A DNA stretch of 64,000 nucleotides from Streptomyces gilvus. GTDB taxonomy: Bacteria > Actinomycetota > Actinomycetes > Streptomycetales > Streptomycetaceae. Where the stretch lies: the NCBI RefSeq assembly GCF_022513565.1, contig NZ_JAKWBE010000007.1:1-64000 (forward strand), written 5' to 3'. The position numbers were made by a program, and so were the translations under genes. Of this stretch, positions 9,345-17,500 are shown piece after piece. Numbering within the stretch: the stretch's first letter is position 1; each line of letters starts with the position of its first letter. The notes under the pieces are model-generated. The model had not been told where the DNA came from, did no database searches, and saw nothing but the letters and a program-made list of their open reading frames with translations.

Positions 9345-10325
9345 TCAGCAGACTTCTTCGAGGTCCCGCCAGTCCCTGGAGTCCGGGCTGTCGGCGACCC
9401 ACCCGTCCAGCAGACCCCGTACCAGCGAGGCAGGGGCGGCCACGCCACACTCCCGCTCCGGTACCCACATCTGCCCGTCGGTCCGGTGGCCGAGCGGCCC
9501 CGGGTGGCCCGGCTCGCTGTGGTCGTGCGGGTCGAGGTGCTCGCCGTCGCCCTCGTCGGACGGCATCCGGGACTCGCTGCACATCCGGCACAGCAGCCGG
9601 ACCGAGGACGACCAGTCCTCCGCCGCGAACCCGGCGTCGGCGGCCAGTTGCTCCAGCGCGTCACGGTCCGCCTCGGTCGCCGCCTCCAGCAGCACCACCC
9701 AGGTCGGCACCGGCGAGGGCGCCCACAGCTCGATCTCGTCGAAGACGGGGTAGGCGTGTCCGGCGGCCGTGGTGCGCTCACCGTGCGGCACGCCGTCGTG
9801 CAGCACGACCTCGCCCCAGCGCCGCCCGGACGACGGCAGCGGGATCGACAGCACCTCGATCCGCGCGGGATCCAGCCGCCGCCCCCACACCACCTCGGCC
9901 TCCCCCTCCGGGGACAGCCGTACGGCGGCGCTGCCCAGGTCCATGCCGAGAGGTTCGCCGGACGCGGTGGCGACGCCCGGCACGTGCAGCCCGTACGCCT
10001 GCCAGGCCCGCCGGGCCAGCGGCCAGTCCTGCAGGGCCGTGGCCGCGATGCCGACGTTCCACCAGTCGGGCGCCCCGGTCTCCCGGTCCAGCAGCGCGAC
10101 GGCGCGCAGTCCGGCCGCGCGGGCCTGCTCCCAGTCGTGCCGGAACTTGTGCAGCAGGGCGAGGTTGAACCAGGACTCCGACAGCCAGGGCTCCAGATCG
10201 GCGGCGCGCGTCAGCAGCGCGCCCGCGTCCTCGTACCGGCCGTCGCCGATCAGCGTGAAGGCGCGATCGGTGGCCTGCCGCCAGGAGGCGGAGGGCCGGT
10301 GCCGTCCCTTGCCGAAGATCCTCAC
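9345..10325 (-). CDS. Tetratricopeptide-repeat protein, unknown role
   Basis: This 326-aa protein begins with TPR-like helices (about 18-105: DGRYEDAGALLTRAADLEP, SWFNLALLHKFRHDWEQARAAG). It continues into a beta-rich region beginning near GEPLGMDLGSAAVRLSPEGEAEVVWGRRLDPARIEV and ends with an acidic cysteine-containing tail (LLCRMCSES). No signal peptide or membrane segment is seen. It starts at a GTG preceded by GGCGGGAA. Homologues with this architecture are annotated only as TPR proteins in Streptomyces, so a scaffold role is a guess. Confidence 0.82.
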   Translation of the reverse strand: MRIFGKGRHRPSASWRQATDRAFTLIGDGRYEDAGALLTRAADLEPWLSESWFNLALLHKFRHDWEQARAAGLRAVALLDRETGAPDWWNVGIAATALQDWPLARRAWQAYGLHVPGVATASGEPLGMDLGSAAVRLSPEGEAEVVWGRRLDPARIEVLSIPLPSSGRRWGEVVLHDGVPHGERTTAAGHAYPVFDEIELWAPSPVPTWVVLLEAATEADRDALEQLAADAGFAAEDWSSSVRLLCRMCSESRMPSDEGDGEHLDPHDHSEPGHPGPLGHRTDGQMWVPERECGVAAPASLVRGLLDGWVADSPDSRDWRDLEEVC

Positions 10326-10438
10326 GATTCCCGCCTGCCAGTTCCGTGGAGTGGGCCGGCCCAGAGCCTGCTGCCCCCGGACACCCTCTCATTCGCATCC
10401 AACCACGTGCGGCTGGAAGGGCGCTCATTACCCATGGG

Positions 10439-11695
10439 TTACCCAGCCGAGGGGACGGTCAGACAGTCCCTCGCGAGGACCCGGGCGAGGGATTCCACCA
10501 CGTCGGGCGCGTAGTCCCCGGCGGTCGCCAGGCGCAGATCCTCCAGCGCCGTCAGGGGTCCGCCGGGTCCGGCGCCCTGCACCTTCTCCTCGTACGCGTT
10601 GACGGCCCGCACGATCCGGGCCGCGACGGGCTGCTCCCGGTAGGGGTCGGCCTGCCGCTCGACGACCACGGCGACGGACGGATCGACACCGGTCTGGCGT
10701 ACGACGGCCCCGCCGAGCAGCGCGATCCGCCGCTGCTCGGGGCCCGGCAGGTCGGCGGTGGCGCCCGCGGGGACCGGGTCGACGAGGCTGAGCTGGCCGA
10801 TGTCGTGCATCAGGGCGGCGGACTCCAGGACGGCCAGCTCGGGCCGGGTGAGCCCGAGGTCGCGGCCGACGGCCCGGCTGAGTTCGGCGACCCGGCGGGC
10901 GTGGCCGGGCGGGGTGTAGCCGGCGATCTCGGTGGCGCGGGCGAGGGAGGCGATGGTCTGCCGGTAGGTGGTGCGTACGGCGGCGTACCGCCTGAAGGAC
11001 AGCTGGGTGAGCAGCAGGGGCAGGCAGAAGACCGGGAGCGCCCAGAGGCCGACGACCGCGACCGCGAGCGCCATCACCGCGCCGGTCGCGCAGACCGCCG
11101 ACCCGATGCCGAGCAGGGCCCGCAACTCGTCCCGCAGCAGCGGGCCGAAGGGCCAGCCGGTGCGGGAGTGGGCGAGGGCGGCGGCGAGCACGCAGTCGCA
11201 CAGCACGGTGAGGGCGAGCAGCGCGAGCAGCAGCAGGGCGTAGGCGGGGCCCTCCCAGTGGTCGAACACCCCGCGGTTGTAGAGGGGTTGGAAGCAGACG
11301 GCGGCGAAAGCGACGGACAGCACCCGTCGGGCGAGGTGGTCGAGGACGGGCCCCTGGCCACGCGCCACGTGCGGTACGCAGCCGACCAGCGCGGCCGCGA
11401 GCACGACGGCGACGACCTGGGCGGCCCCGTGCCGGGACGGCTCCTGGGCGTTGGCCCCGAGCAGGGCGTACGACAGCGCGCCGGCGGCTCCGAGCGGCGC
11501 GGCCTCCCTCACCCGGGCGCCGGTCCAGCGGTTGAGCTCGCCGACGGTGACGAGCACGCCGAAGGCGAGGGCGGTCGGGCGCTCCTCCATGCCGGTCCAG
11601 AGGGTGACGGCCAGCGAGCCGCCGGCCAGGAGGGCGGCCCCCGCGTGGATGAGGGCGGTGAGCGACGGGCGGCGCGGGCGCGGCCGTACGGTCAT
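10439..11695 (-). CDS. Membrane protein with degenerate HD-GYP-like domain
   Basis: This 418-aa protein has about seven hydrophobic helices (1-225) followed by a cytoplasmic HD-like domain. The domain keeps the first histidine (PPGHARRVAELS) and the HD pair (LMHDIGQLSL). It lacks the HxxxG and HHExxDGxGYP ligands found in its neighbour: the equivalent segments read ALLGG and VERQADPY. It is therefore probably a non-catalytic or altered phosphohydrolase, perhaps a sensor partner. ATG 11695 overlaps the upstream gene's stop (ATGA), so the two are translationally coupled. The frame stays open far upstream, but that part is the shadow of the neighbouring gene. Confidence 0.82.
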   Translation of the reverse strand: MTVRPRPRRPSLTALIHAGAALLAGGSLAVTLWTGMEERPTALAFGVLVTVGELNRWTGARVREAAPLGAAGALSYALLGANAQEPSRHGAAQVVAVVLAAALVGCVPHVARGQGPVLDHLARRVLSVAFAAVCFQPLYNRGVFDHWEGPAYALLLLALLALTVLCDCVLAAALAHSRTGWPFGPLLRDELRALLGIGSAVCATGAVMALAVAVVGLWALPVFCLPLLLTQLSFRRYAAVRTTYRQTIASLARATEIAGYTPPGHARRVAELSRAVGRDLGLTRPELAVLESAALMHDIGQLSLVDPVPAGATADLPGPEQRRIALLGGAVVRQTGVDPSVAVVVERQADPYREQPVAARIVRAVNAYEEKVQGAGPGGPLTALEDLRLATAGDYAPDVVESLARVLARDCLTVPSAG

Positions 11696-12999
11696 CGGCG
11701 GGCCCCCTGCCGGTCGGGGACCGGTGGGGCCGGGAGGCCGGGGCGCTCCTCGTCCGCCGTCACCGCGGGGTGCCAGCCCTCCCGGGCCAGCGCGCGCACC
11801 AGCGCGGCGACCATCCGCGGGTCGAACTGGGCGCCGGCGCACCGCCCGAGCTCCTCCAGGGCGGCCGGGACGGGCCGGGCCCGGCGGTAGGAGCGGGTGG
11901 AGGTCATCGCGTCGAAGGCGTCGGCGACGGCCACCACCCGTGCGGACTCCGGGATCTGGCTGCCCATCAGTCCGTAGGGGTAGCCGCTGCCGTCCAGGCG
12001 CTCGTGATGGTGGAGCACGGCGGCCCGCGCCTCCCCCAGGAACCCGATGCCGCGCACCATCTCGTGCCCGTACTCGGGATGCAGCTCGATCACCCGCCGC
12101 TCCTCGGGCGTCAGCGGCCCGTCCTTCCTCAACAGCCGGGTGGGGACGCCGAGTTTGCCCACGTCGTGCAGGATCCCGGCGAAGCGCAGCACCTCGACGC
12201 GGGCGTCGTCCATGCCGAGTTCGCGCGCGATCATCATGGAGGCCTGCCCGACCCGCTCGCTGTGTCCGCGGGTGTACCCGTCCTTGATGTCGACGGCCTG
12301 GACGAGCGCGCGGATGGTCGCCCGGTGCGCGGCCCGCTCGCGGCTGGACTGGGCGAACACCCACCAGGACACGCACATCGGCAGCAGCACGAGCAGCGCG
12401 GCGACCGGGCCGTACGGGCTGCGCCACAGCACGGCCATCATGAGCCCGGCGAGTCCGTGCACGGCGACGGGCGCGAGGGACCGTACGAACAGCCCGCGCC
12501 AGGCCCGCCGGACGGGTACCCGTTCGGCCAGCGCGAGGATCCCGCCCTCCAGGGCCGTCAGCGCCAGACAGAAGGCCAGGACCGCCGCTCCGGCGGCCAC
12601 CAGTACGTACGGGAAGTCGGGCGTGCGGACGGCGTCCTGTCCGCCGAGCGCCTCGTGCACCCGTCCGGCGGCCCAGACGGCGAGCGCGAGTTGGGCCGCA
12701 CGCCAGATCCGCCGCAGCGCGTGGGGGCGTTGCTCGGCCCGGGAGAGCAGCGCGCCCGGCACGGGGACCAGCGCGGCGGCGGGCGGCGGGAGCAGGAAGG
12801 CGCCGGCGAGCAGGACGGGGTAGAACGTTCCGGCGAAGCGGCGACGGGCCGCGGCCTGCTCACCGCCGGCGTACAGCGAGGCGAGCAGAACGACCGCCCA
12901 CCAGGGGGCGTGCGTCTCGGGCAGCGGGAGCAGACAGCACAGGGTGACGACGACGAGCCCGGCGACGTACGCGCGTGCCCGTGCCGGTACCGCCTCCAC
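11692..12999 (-). CDS. Membrane HD-GYP domain phosphohydrolase
   Basis: The product of about 435 aa has an N-terminal polytopic membrane region (about 6-220) and a cytoplasmic HD-GYP domain (about 235-420). Motifs are intact: GHSERV, ILHDVGKLGVP, HPEYGHEMVRGI, HHHERLDGSGYPYGL and ADAFDAMTSTRSYR. HD-GYP enzymes hydrolyse cyclic dinucleotides; the substrate here is not proven. The start is uncertain. GTG 12999 has GGGAGG eight bases upstream, GTG 13005 is closer to it, and TTG 13044 opens the frame. It overlaps the following degenerate HD gene. An inverted repeat lies upstream at 13121-13143. Confidence 0.87.
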   Translation of the reverse strand: MEAVPARARAYVAGLVVVTLCCLLPLPETHAPWWAVVLLASLYAGGEQAAARRRFAGTFYPVLLAGAFLLPPPAAALVPVPGALLSRAEQRPHALRRIWRAAQLALAVWAAGRVHEALGGQDAVRTPDFPYVLVAAGAAVLAFCLALTALEGGILALAERVPVRRAWRGLFVRSLAPVAVHGLAGLMMAVLWRSPYGPVAALLVLLPMCVSWWVFAQSSRERAAHRATIRALVQAVDIKDGYTRGHSERVGQASMMIARELGMDDARVEVLRFAGILHDVGKLGVPTRLLRKDGPLTPEERRVIELHPEYGHEMVRGIGFLGEARAAVLHHHERLDGSGYPYGLMGSQIPESARVVAVADAFDAMTSTRSYRRARPVPAALEELGRCAGAQFDPRMVAALVRALAREGWHPAVTADEERPGLPAPPVPDRQGARR

Positions 13000-13120
13000 G
13001 CCCACGCCCTCCCGTCCGCCCTCCCGTCGTGCCCGTTCCGGCAACGGAGCCTAGGCCGCGGGGCGTTGTGAAGGGGAGGCTATGGGGGATCCTGCGGGCA
13101 TACAGCCTCAGGATTAGCCC

Positions 13121-13143
13121 GTTCGAGTGAGCGGCGGTCGAAC
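13121..13143. promoter_or_regulatory. Inverted repeat GTTCGA-N11-TCGAAC, candidate operator
   Basis: A perfect 6-bp inverted repeat with an 11-bp spacer lies between the end of the roadblock gene (13146) and the start of the HD-GYP gene on the minus strand. The position fits an operator or promoter element of the HD pair. The arms resemble half-sites used by several actinobacterial regulators, including SOS-type GAAC/GTTC, but the spacing is not that of a LexA box. Confidence 0.4.
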
Positions 13144-13145
13144 GT

Positions 13146-13553
13146 TCAGCCCGGCACGTCCTCCGCCAGCACCTTGCTCAGTTCCTCCACGGCGGCGGGG
13201 CACTCCCGCTGGAACGCGGCGAGGTCCATGCCCTCGTCGCCCATGACGGTGAGCAGCGCGCGGTCCCCCACGGCCGTGACGACGACATGGCCGGAGCCGC
13301 CCCGGACGACCACTTCCCGCAGCGGGCCGGCGCCCGTGTGGTCGGCCATGCGGCGCCCGACGCCGAGGGTCGCGGCGGCGAGGGCGGCGACGGACTCGGC
13401 CTGCACGGACTCGGCGTCGGCGACGACGAGCAGGCCGTCGGCCGTGGACAGGACGCTTTCGCTGACCCCCATCACCCGGTCGCGCAGCGAGGTCAGGATG
13501 CCGGTGAGAGCGGTGGCGGAATCACGCGGTTCGGACGAGGGGTTTTCGGTCAT
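13146..13553 (-). CDS. Roadblock/LC7-domain protein
   Basis: The 135-aa protein consists essentially of one roadblock/LC7 fold. It contains helix-strand segments VMGVSESVLSTADGLLVVADAE and a core DRALLTVMGDEGMDLAAF. Such proteins (CvnB or MglB-like) usually bind small Ras-like GTPases or act in conservon complexes. ATG 13553 overlaps the preceding gene's stop (ATGA); an extra in-frame GTG lies at 13559. It is the last gene of a four-gene minus-strand unit with a second roadblock protein and no GTPase or kinase. Confidence 0.85.
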   Translation of the reverse strand: MTENPSSEPRDSATALTGILTSLRDRVMGVSESVLSTADGLLVVADAESVQAESVAALAAATLGVGRRMADHTGAGPLREVVVRGGSGHVVVTAVGDRALLTVMGDEGMDLAAFQRECPAAVEELSKVLAEDVPG

Positions 13554-14440
13554 TGACACGTGCTCCTTGCTCCGGGCGCCTGCGGTGGCTCGTTCGAACC
13601 CGTGGTCTCGGAAAGCCCGCCCAACCCTCGCCGCACGCGCCGCAGGGTCTCCACCGAGGGCTGATCGGCGGCCAGTTCCTCAGGCGACGGAATGGGATAC
13701 GCGTACATCCCCGACGCACTCCGACGCACATCCCGAACCGGGAGGGGCGGCTTGGGTTGCGAGGGGGCGGAGGTCACCGGGGACTCGACGGTCGCCGGAG
13801 GACCGACGGTCGTCGGGGGGCCCGCAGTCGCCGGGGGGCCAGCGGCTGTCGGGGGCTCAGCGGCCGCCGGGGGCTCAGCGGCCGCCGGGGAGCCGGCCGT
13901 CCCCGGGGACTCGGCTACCGTCCGAGAGTCGGCAGTCTTCGGGCACTCGCCTGTCGGGGAGTCGGCGGTCGCCGGCTCGGCTGCCGTCCGGCGCTCGGCG
14001 GTCGCCCTGTTGGAGCCGGCGGTCGCCGGGGAGCCGGCCGTCCCCGGAGACTCGACTGCCGTCCGGCGATCGGCAGTCGCCTTCGGGGACTCGGCCTCCG
14101 TCCGGGAAGCGGCGGTCTTCGGGGACTCGCCTGTCGAGGAGCCGGCGGTCGCCGGGGAGCCGGCCGTCCCCGAGGACTCGGCTGCCTTCCGGGGCTCGGC
14201 GGCCGTCGGAGAGTCTGCTGCCGTCGGGAACTCGGCCTCCCTCGGCGACTCGGCAGCCGTCCGGGGCTCGGCGGGCGTCGCGGGCCGGGCGGGCGTCGCG
14301 GGCCGGGCGGGCGTCGCGGGCCGGGGTGATTTCGTAGGGTTTGGCTGCTTGCTGGTTCCGGGGCGCTTCGAACGGCGGTTGGGCAGGGGGCCCTGGGCCT
14401 GCCGTTCCTCGCTCGGTGCGTCTTCCGGTGCTGGGCTCAC
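13550..14440 (-). CDS. Low-complexity Pro/Ala/Ser-rich protein
   Basis: The 296-aa protein is mostly disordered. Near residues 45-60 it has three RPATPA-type repeats, then many imperfect copies of a unit resembling ESPGTAGSPATAGS. The last 70 residues are more ordered (SASGMYAYPIPSPEELAADQPSVETLRRVRRGLGG) and look like a short interaction segment. It starts with a GTG that overlaps the upstream stop and ends overlapping the roadblock gene, so it is co-translated with both. The DNA is correspondingly repetitive at 13760-14340. A flexible tether or scaffold for the roadblock proteins is a reasonable guess. Repeat number may vary between strains. Confidence 0.7.
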   Translation of the reverse strand: MSPAPEDAPSEERQAQGPLPNRRSKRPGTSKQPNPTKSPRPATPARPATPARPATPAEPRTAAESPREAEFPTAADSPTAAEPRKAAESSGTAGSPATAGSSTGESPKTAASRTEAESPKATADRRTAVESPGTAGSPATAGSNRATAERRTAAEPATADSPTGECPKTADSRTVAESPGTAGSPAAAEPPAAAEPPTAAGPPATAGPPTTVGPPATVESPVTSAPSQPKPPLPVRDVRRSASGMYAYPIPSPEELAADQPSVETLRRVRRGLGGLSETTGSNEPPQAPGARSTCQ

Positions 14441-15318
14441 GTGGCACCCTTCTCACCGCGGTCCGGGGCGGGAGAGGCGCCGCCTGGTCTGCGCCTGGGC
14501 AGGGGGCCGGCGGCCGGGGCGGGCCCGGTGGCGGCAGGACTGCCCGGGGTGACACGGGGCGCGGTGCTCGGCCGGTCGCCGGTCGCCGCCCCGGCCTCCC
14601 AGAGCACCAGCCCCAGCGCCTCCAGCCGGATCAGGTCCAGCAGGACGGGGTAGAGCCCGCGTCCGAGGGCGAAGGCGAGATCCCGGGGCGTACGGCGGCC
14701 GTTGACGCCGCCGAGCAGGTCCCGGTACCGCCGCGGCAACCACGCGTCGCCACGGGGAGCCAGCGGTGCGCCGGCCCCCGGCACACCCGCCACCGCACCA
14801 ACGGAGCCCTCGTTCTTCGTCAACCTCGGCCGTAGGCGTGCCAGTTCGCCCGGGGTTCGCCCGGAGCCGGTCAGCGAGGTCATGCGGCGGGTGGTTTCCT
14901 CGGTGAGGTGGCGGGGTTCCACCCCCGGCGTGGTGAGGAGCGTCGGCTCGCGCTCCCCCGTCTCCCAACCGCCCACCGGACTCAGCGTCATGGCGAAGGC
15001 GGCGTCGAAGACGGCTGCGGTGCACACCACTTCGAGTTCCGCCGCTCCGATCAGCCCGGCCGAGACCAGATACGCGCCCAGCCGGTCGGCGTCCGGTTCC
15101 GCGGCGCAGGCGGCGAGCCACGCCGCGTCGTCGATGCGCCCCGGCGTGAGCAGGACCGATGTGGCGCTGGGCGCGCCGGGCGTCTCGATCGCGCCGACGA
15201 GACCGTCCCGCAGATGGATCATTCCGCCGGGCGAACCGGAGACCCGGACGGTACCGGTGAACTCCCCCTCGCGCAGCCCCTGCAAGAGCGCCGGGACGTT
15301 GCGAGCGGCGGGCGTCAT
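14437..15318 (-). CDS. DUF4388-like (PATAN-type) protein
   Basis: This 293-aa protein begins with a domain like DUF4388/PATAN (about 5-100: VPALLQGLREGEFTGTVRVSG, MIHLRDGLVGAIETPG). A middle helical region has YLVSAGLIGAAELEVV, and a winged-helix-like segment near 215-250 has LLGGVNGRRTPRDLAFALGRG. The C-terminus is Pro/Ala/Gly-rich. PATAN domains occur in two-component and gliding-motility signalling proteins that partner small GTPases. It overlaps the upstream roadblock gene and the downstream low-complexity gene by 4 bases each. Confidence 0.72.
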   Translation of the reverse strand: MTPAARNVPALLQGLREGEFTGTVRVSGSPGGMIHLRDGLVGAIETPGAPSATSVLLTPGRIDDAAWLAACAAEPDADRLGAYLVSAGLIGAAELEVVCTAAVFDAAFAMTLSPVGGWETGEREPTLLTTPGVEPRHLTEETTRRMTSLTGSGRTPGELARLRPRLTKNEGSVGAVAGVPGAGAPLAPRGDAWLPRRYRDLLGGVNGRRTPRDLAFALGRGLYPVLLDLIRLEALGLVLWEAGAATGDRPSTAPRVTPGSPAATGPAPAAGPLPRRRPGGASPAPDRGEKGAT

Positions 15319-15689
15319 GCCAGCACCTCCGCGAGCCGGTCACCGATGCCGCGCAGGGCGAGCGCGACGTTGGAGCGGTCCCGGTCCAGACCCGCGGTCA
15401 GCAGCAGGGGATCACCGGCCGGCCGTACCACGCTGAACAGCACCTGATGGCGCCGCCGGCTGGTCAGGACCACGCTCTCCAGCTCCCCCTCCGCGCCGGC
15501 CGCGCCGAGACGTTCGGCGATCAGGGTGGCGAACTCGCTGCTCTCCGTGCCGTCCCCGGCCTCGACCACGTCACCGGCGGCGCCGTACACCAGCCCGGTC
15601 ACCGCGTCGACGAGGGCGACCCCCGTGACCCCGGGAGAGTCGAGCAGCCGGTCCAGGGAGGACTGGAGAGCCGTCACGTTTTCGCCCAT
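15315..15689 (-). CDS. Roadblock/LC7-domain protein
   Basis: This 124-aa protein is a single roadblock/LC7 domain with the segments GVTGVALVDAVTGLVYGAAGD and LLLTAGLDRDRSNVALALRGIG. It is the first gene of the minus-strand cassette. The ATG at 15689 follows GGGGGGTCA closely; the frame opens eight codons earlier. It is related to, but clearly different from, the roadblock proteins at 13146 and 15844. It likely dimerises with one of them or binds a GTPase encoded elsewhere. Confidence 0.82.
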   Translation of the reverse strand: MGENVTALQSSLDRLLDSPGVTGVALVDAVTGLVYGAAGDVVEAGDGTESSEFATLIAERLGAAGAEGELESVVLTSRRRHQVLFSVVRPAGDPLLLTAGLDRDRSNVALALRGIGDRLAEVLA

Positions 15690-15747
15690 TGACCCCCCAA
15701 GCCCATACGCCACGCACTAGTTTGAACGTCAAGTTTCGCCACGCACA

Positions 15748-15757
15748 CCAAATTTGG
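15748..15757. promoter_or_regulatory. CCAAATTTGG palindrome in divergent roadblock promoter
   Basis: A perfect 10-bp AT-centred palindrome stands out in the 154-bp region between the divergent roadblock genes. The same stretch is locally AT-rich (AAGTTTCGCC nearby), unusual for this genome. It is a candidate operator coordinating both transcription units. Its regulator is unknown. Confidence 0.4.
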
Positions 15758-15843
15758 CGCGAAGTGACGCACATGTCGCTTGGGTTCGATCGTAGTTGGC
15801 CAGGCATCGACCGGTCAGCAGCACGGAAGAATTGAGGTAACCG

Positions 15844-16209
15844 GTGAACATCGAGACCGCGCTCAAGGAAGCCATGACCCTGGACGGCGCGATCGGCGCC
15901 GCCGTCGTCGACTATGAAAGCGGCATGTCCCTCGGCACCCTCGGCGGCGGCCAGGGCCTCGACCTGGAACTCGCGGCGGCGGGCAACACCGAGGTGGTGC
16001 GGGCCAAGATGCGCACCCTGGCCTCGCTGGACATGGACGACGTGATCGAGGACATCCTGATCACGCTGGGCAAGCAGTACCACCTGATCCGCCCGCTCTC
16101 CAGCAGCAAGGGGGCGCTGTTCTTCTACGTCGCCCTGGACCGGGCGCGCAGCAACCTGGCACTCGCCCGGCACGGGCTGAAGCGGATCGAGAAGGGTCTG
16201 GAGGTCTGA
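15844..16209 (+). CDS. Roadblock/LC7-domain protein
   Basis: This 121-aa roadblock/LC7 protein is transcribed divergently from the cassette at 13146-15689. It opens MNIETALKEAMTLDGAIGAAVVDYESGMSLG and ends in a helix, LALARHGLKRIEKGLEV. GTG 15844 follows TTGAGG with a short spacer. The family has no enzymatic activity; it forms dimers that bind Ras-like GTPases or partner roadblock proteins. No cognate GTPase is encoded within the window. Confidence 0.85.
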   Translation: MNIETALKEAMTLDGAIGAAVVDYESGMSLGTLGGGQGLDLELAAAGNTEVVRAKMRTLASLDMDDVIEDILITLGKQYHLIRPLSSSKGALFFYVALDRARSNLALARHGLKRIEKGLEV

Positions 16210-16251
16210 CCTCCGACGCACGGCATCGCCGGGGCGGTCGCCCGGCGGCGC

Positions 16252-16563
16252 TCAGGACTCCTGGGGCGTCGCCGGCGCGGCCGCCACGTCGTGCTCGGGC
16301 ACGGCCTGCCCGGAGCGGATCAGGTCGATCCGCCCCATCACCTTGGACCGCAGGTCGGTCGGCACGTCGTCATGCCCGCAGCAGCGCTTGACGAGCTTCT
16401 TCACGGCCTCTTCCAGGCCGTACTTCTCCAGACACGGCGAGCACTCCTTGAAGTGCTGCTTGAACTTGTCGCGATCGACTTCCGGCATCTCACTGTCGAG
16501 GAACTCGTAGAGATGATCGAGTACCTCGCTGCAGTCCGTCTCGTGCGGCTCTCCGCAGCTCAT
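16252..16563 (-). CDS. rsrA: Zinc-binding redox-sensitive anti-sigma factor RsrA
   Basis: This 103-aa anti-sigma factor sequesters SigR under reducing conditions and releases it when its thiols form a disulfide. The zinc-binding ZAS motif is complete: C11, H37, C41 and C44 (HFKECSPC). The additional cysteines C3, C61 and C62 match the Streptomyces coelicolor protein. The start ATG overlaps the sigR stop by 4 bp, ensuring stoichiometric translation. The C-terminal tail past residue 85 is Ala/Pro-rich and variable in the family. Confidence 0.96.
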   Translation of the reverse strand: MSCGEPHETDCSEVLDHLYEFLDSEMPEVDRDKFKQHFKECSPCLEKYGLEEAVKKLVKRCCGHDDVPTDLRSKVMGRIDLIRSGQAVPEHDVAAAPATPQES

Positions 16564-17243
16564 GAGCCCGAGCCTTTCGCTTCGTCCGAGTCTCCGGCGC
16601 CGGCCGGGACCAGCCCGCGCTCACGGGCGTAGTCCTCGAGCATGCCGCGCAGTTGACGGCGGCCCCGGTGCAGCCGGGACATCACCGTACCGATGGGTGT
16701 CCCCATGATGTCCGCGATCTCCTTGTACGCAAAGCCCTCTACGTCGGCCAGGTACACGGCGATACGGAATTCCTCGGGGATCGCCTGGAGCGCTTCCTTC
16801 ACGTCCGAGTCCGGAAGATGGTCGAGCGCCTGCGACTCCGCGGAGCGCAGACCCGTCGACATGTGCGACTCGGCACGGGCGAGCTGCCAGTCCTCGATCT
16901 CCTCGGCCGCGGAGCGCTGGGGTTCGCGCTGCTTCTTGCGGTAGGAGTTGATGAACGTGTTGGTGAGGATCCGGTACAGCCACGCCTTGAGGTTGGTGCC
17001 CTCGCGGAACTGGTGGAAGGACGCGTACGCCTTGGCGTACGTCTCCTGCACCAGGTCCTCCGCGTCCGCCGGGTTGCGCGTCATGCGCAGGGCGGCCGAG
17101 TACATCTGGTCGAGGAATTCGAGCGCGTCCCGCTCGAAGCGCGCACTGCGCTCCGACGTCGACTCCACGCTGACGCCCTGGCCCTCGGGCAGCTCCGCCT
17201 GGCCGTTGTCGGTCCCTGCGTCGGTCCCAGTGACCGGACCCAC
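16560..17243 (-). CDS. sigR: ECF sigma factor SigR (thiol-oxidative stress)
   Basis: The 227-aa ECF sigma factor from GTG 17243 has exactly the length known for S. coelicolor SigR. Region 2 (about 35-100) holds [32 protein letters not shown]. Region 4 (about 145-205) holds [46 protein letters not shown] abuts the GTG. The frame extends upstream to ATG 17408, giving a 55-residue N-terminal extension identical in length to the unstable SigR' isoform described in S. coelicolor. It directs thiol homeostasis and repair genes and is antagonised by RsrA. Its own promoter is the SigR-type site at 17468-17494, giving positive feedback. Confidence 0.96.
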   Translation of the reverse strand: MGPVTGTDAGTDNGQAELPEGQGVSVESTSERSARFERDALEFLDQMYSAALRMTRNPADAEDLVQETYAKAYASFHQFREGTNLKAWLYRILTNTFINSYRKKQREPQRSAAEEIEDWQLARAESHMSTGLRSAESQALDHLPDSDVKEALQAIPEEFRIAVYLADVEGFAYKEIADIMGTPIGTVMSRLHRGRRQLRGMLEDYARERGLVPAGAGDSDEAKGSGS

Positions 17244-17408
17244 CTCCTCAAGATTCCGGGTGGCGTCGAAACCGGTGCCACCGGAATTGGAGGATAGACG
17301 ACGACCCGTCCCCGCCGCCCCTCGAATCGGGGTGGTCTTGGCCGCAGTCAGCACCGTCCAGTCCAGGTCAGCACGGTTGCTGCGGTTCGGGCATGTGGTC
17401 GAACCCAT
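17244..17408 (-). other. In-frame N-terminal extension for SigR' isoform
   Basis: The 55 codons from ATG 17408 ([12 protein letters not shown]...) run in frame into sigR. A purine-rich GAGAGGAAG precedes this ATG. In S. coelicolor, transcripts from the stress-induced sigRp2 promoter yield a longer, rapidly degraded sigma factor from this position, which provides negative feedback. An earlier in-frame GTG lies at 17429. The extension carries a cysteine and no obvious domain. Confidence 0.8.
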
Positions 17409-17467
17409 GCGGCGGACTTCCTCTCCCACGACGTCGGCGCTGGTGGTTCAGCACTTCTGTCCGCCTC

Positions 17468-17494
17468 AACAGAGGCCCGGTCCGCAACATTCCC
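17468..17494 (-). promoter_or_regulatory. SigR-dependent promoter of sigR (p2-like)
   Basis: Read on the minus strand, GGGAAT (17494-17489) is followed by an 18-base spacer and GTT (17470-17468). This exactly matches the SigR consensus GGGAAT-N18-GTT. The start site would be about 7 bases downstream, about 53 bases before ATG 17408. It sits between sigR and the end of the alpha/beta hydrolase gene, so sigR is autoregulated. Confidence 0.88.
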
Positions 17495-17500
17495 GGGCCC

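Noticed and set aside
11696..12427. Upstream extension of the degenerate HD gene.
   Set aside because: This part overlaps the HD-GYP gene in another frame, and the ATGA overlap at 11692-11695 gives a much better start.
13121..13143. LexA/SOS box.
   Set aside because: The GTTCGA/TCGAAC arms are inverted with an 11-bp spacer, unlike the GAAC-N4-GTTC type spacing of actinobacterial SOS boxes.
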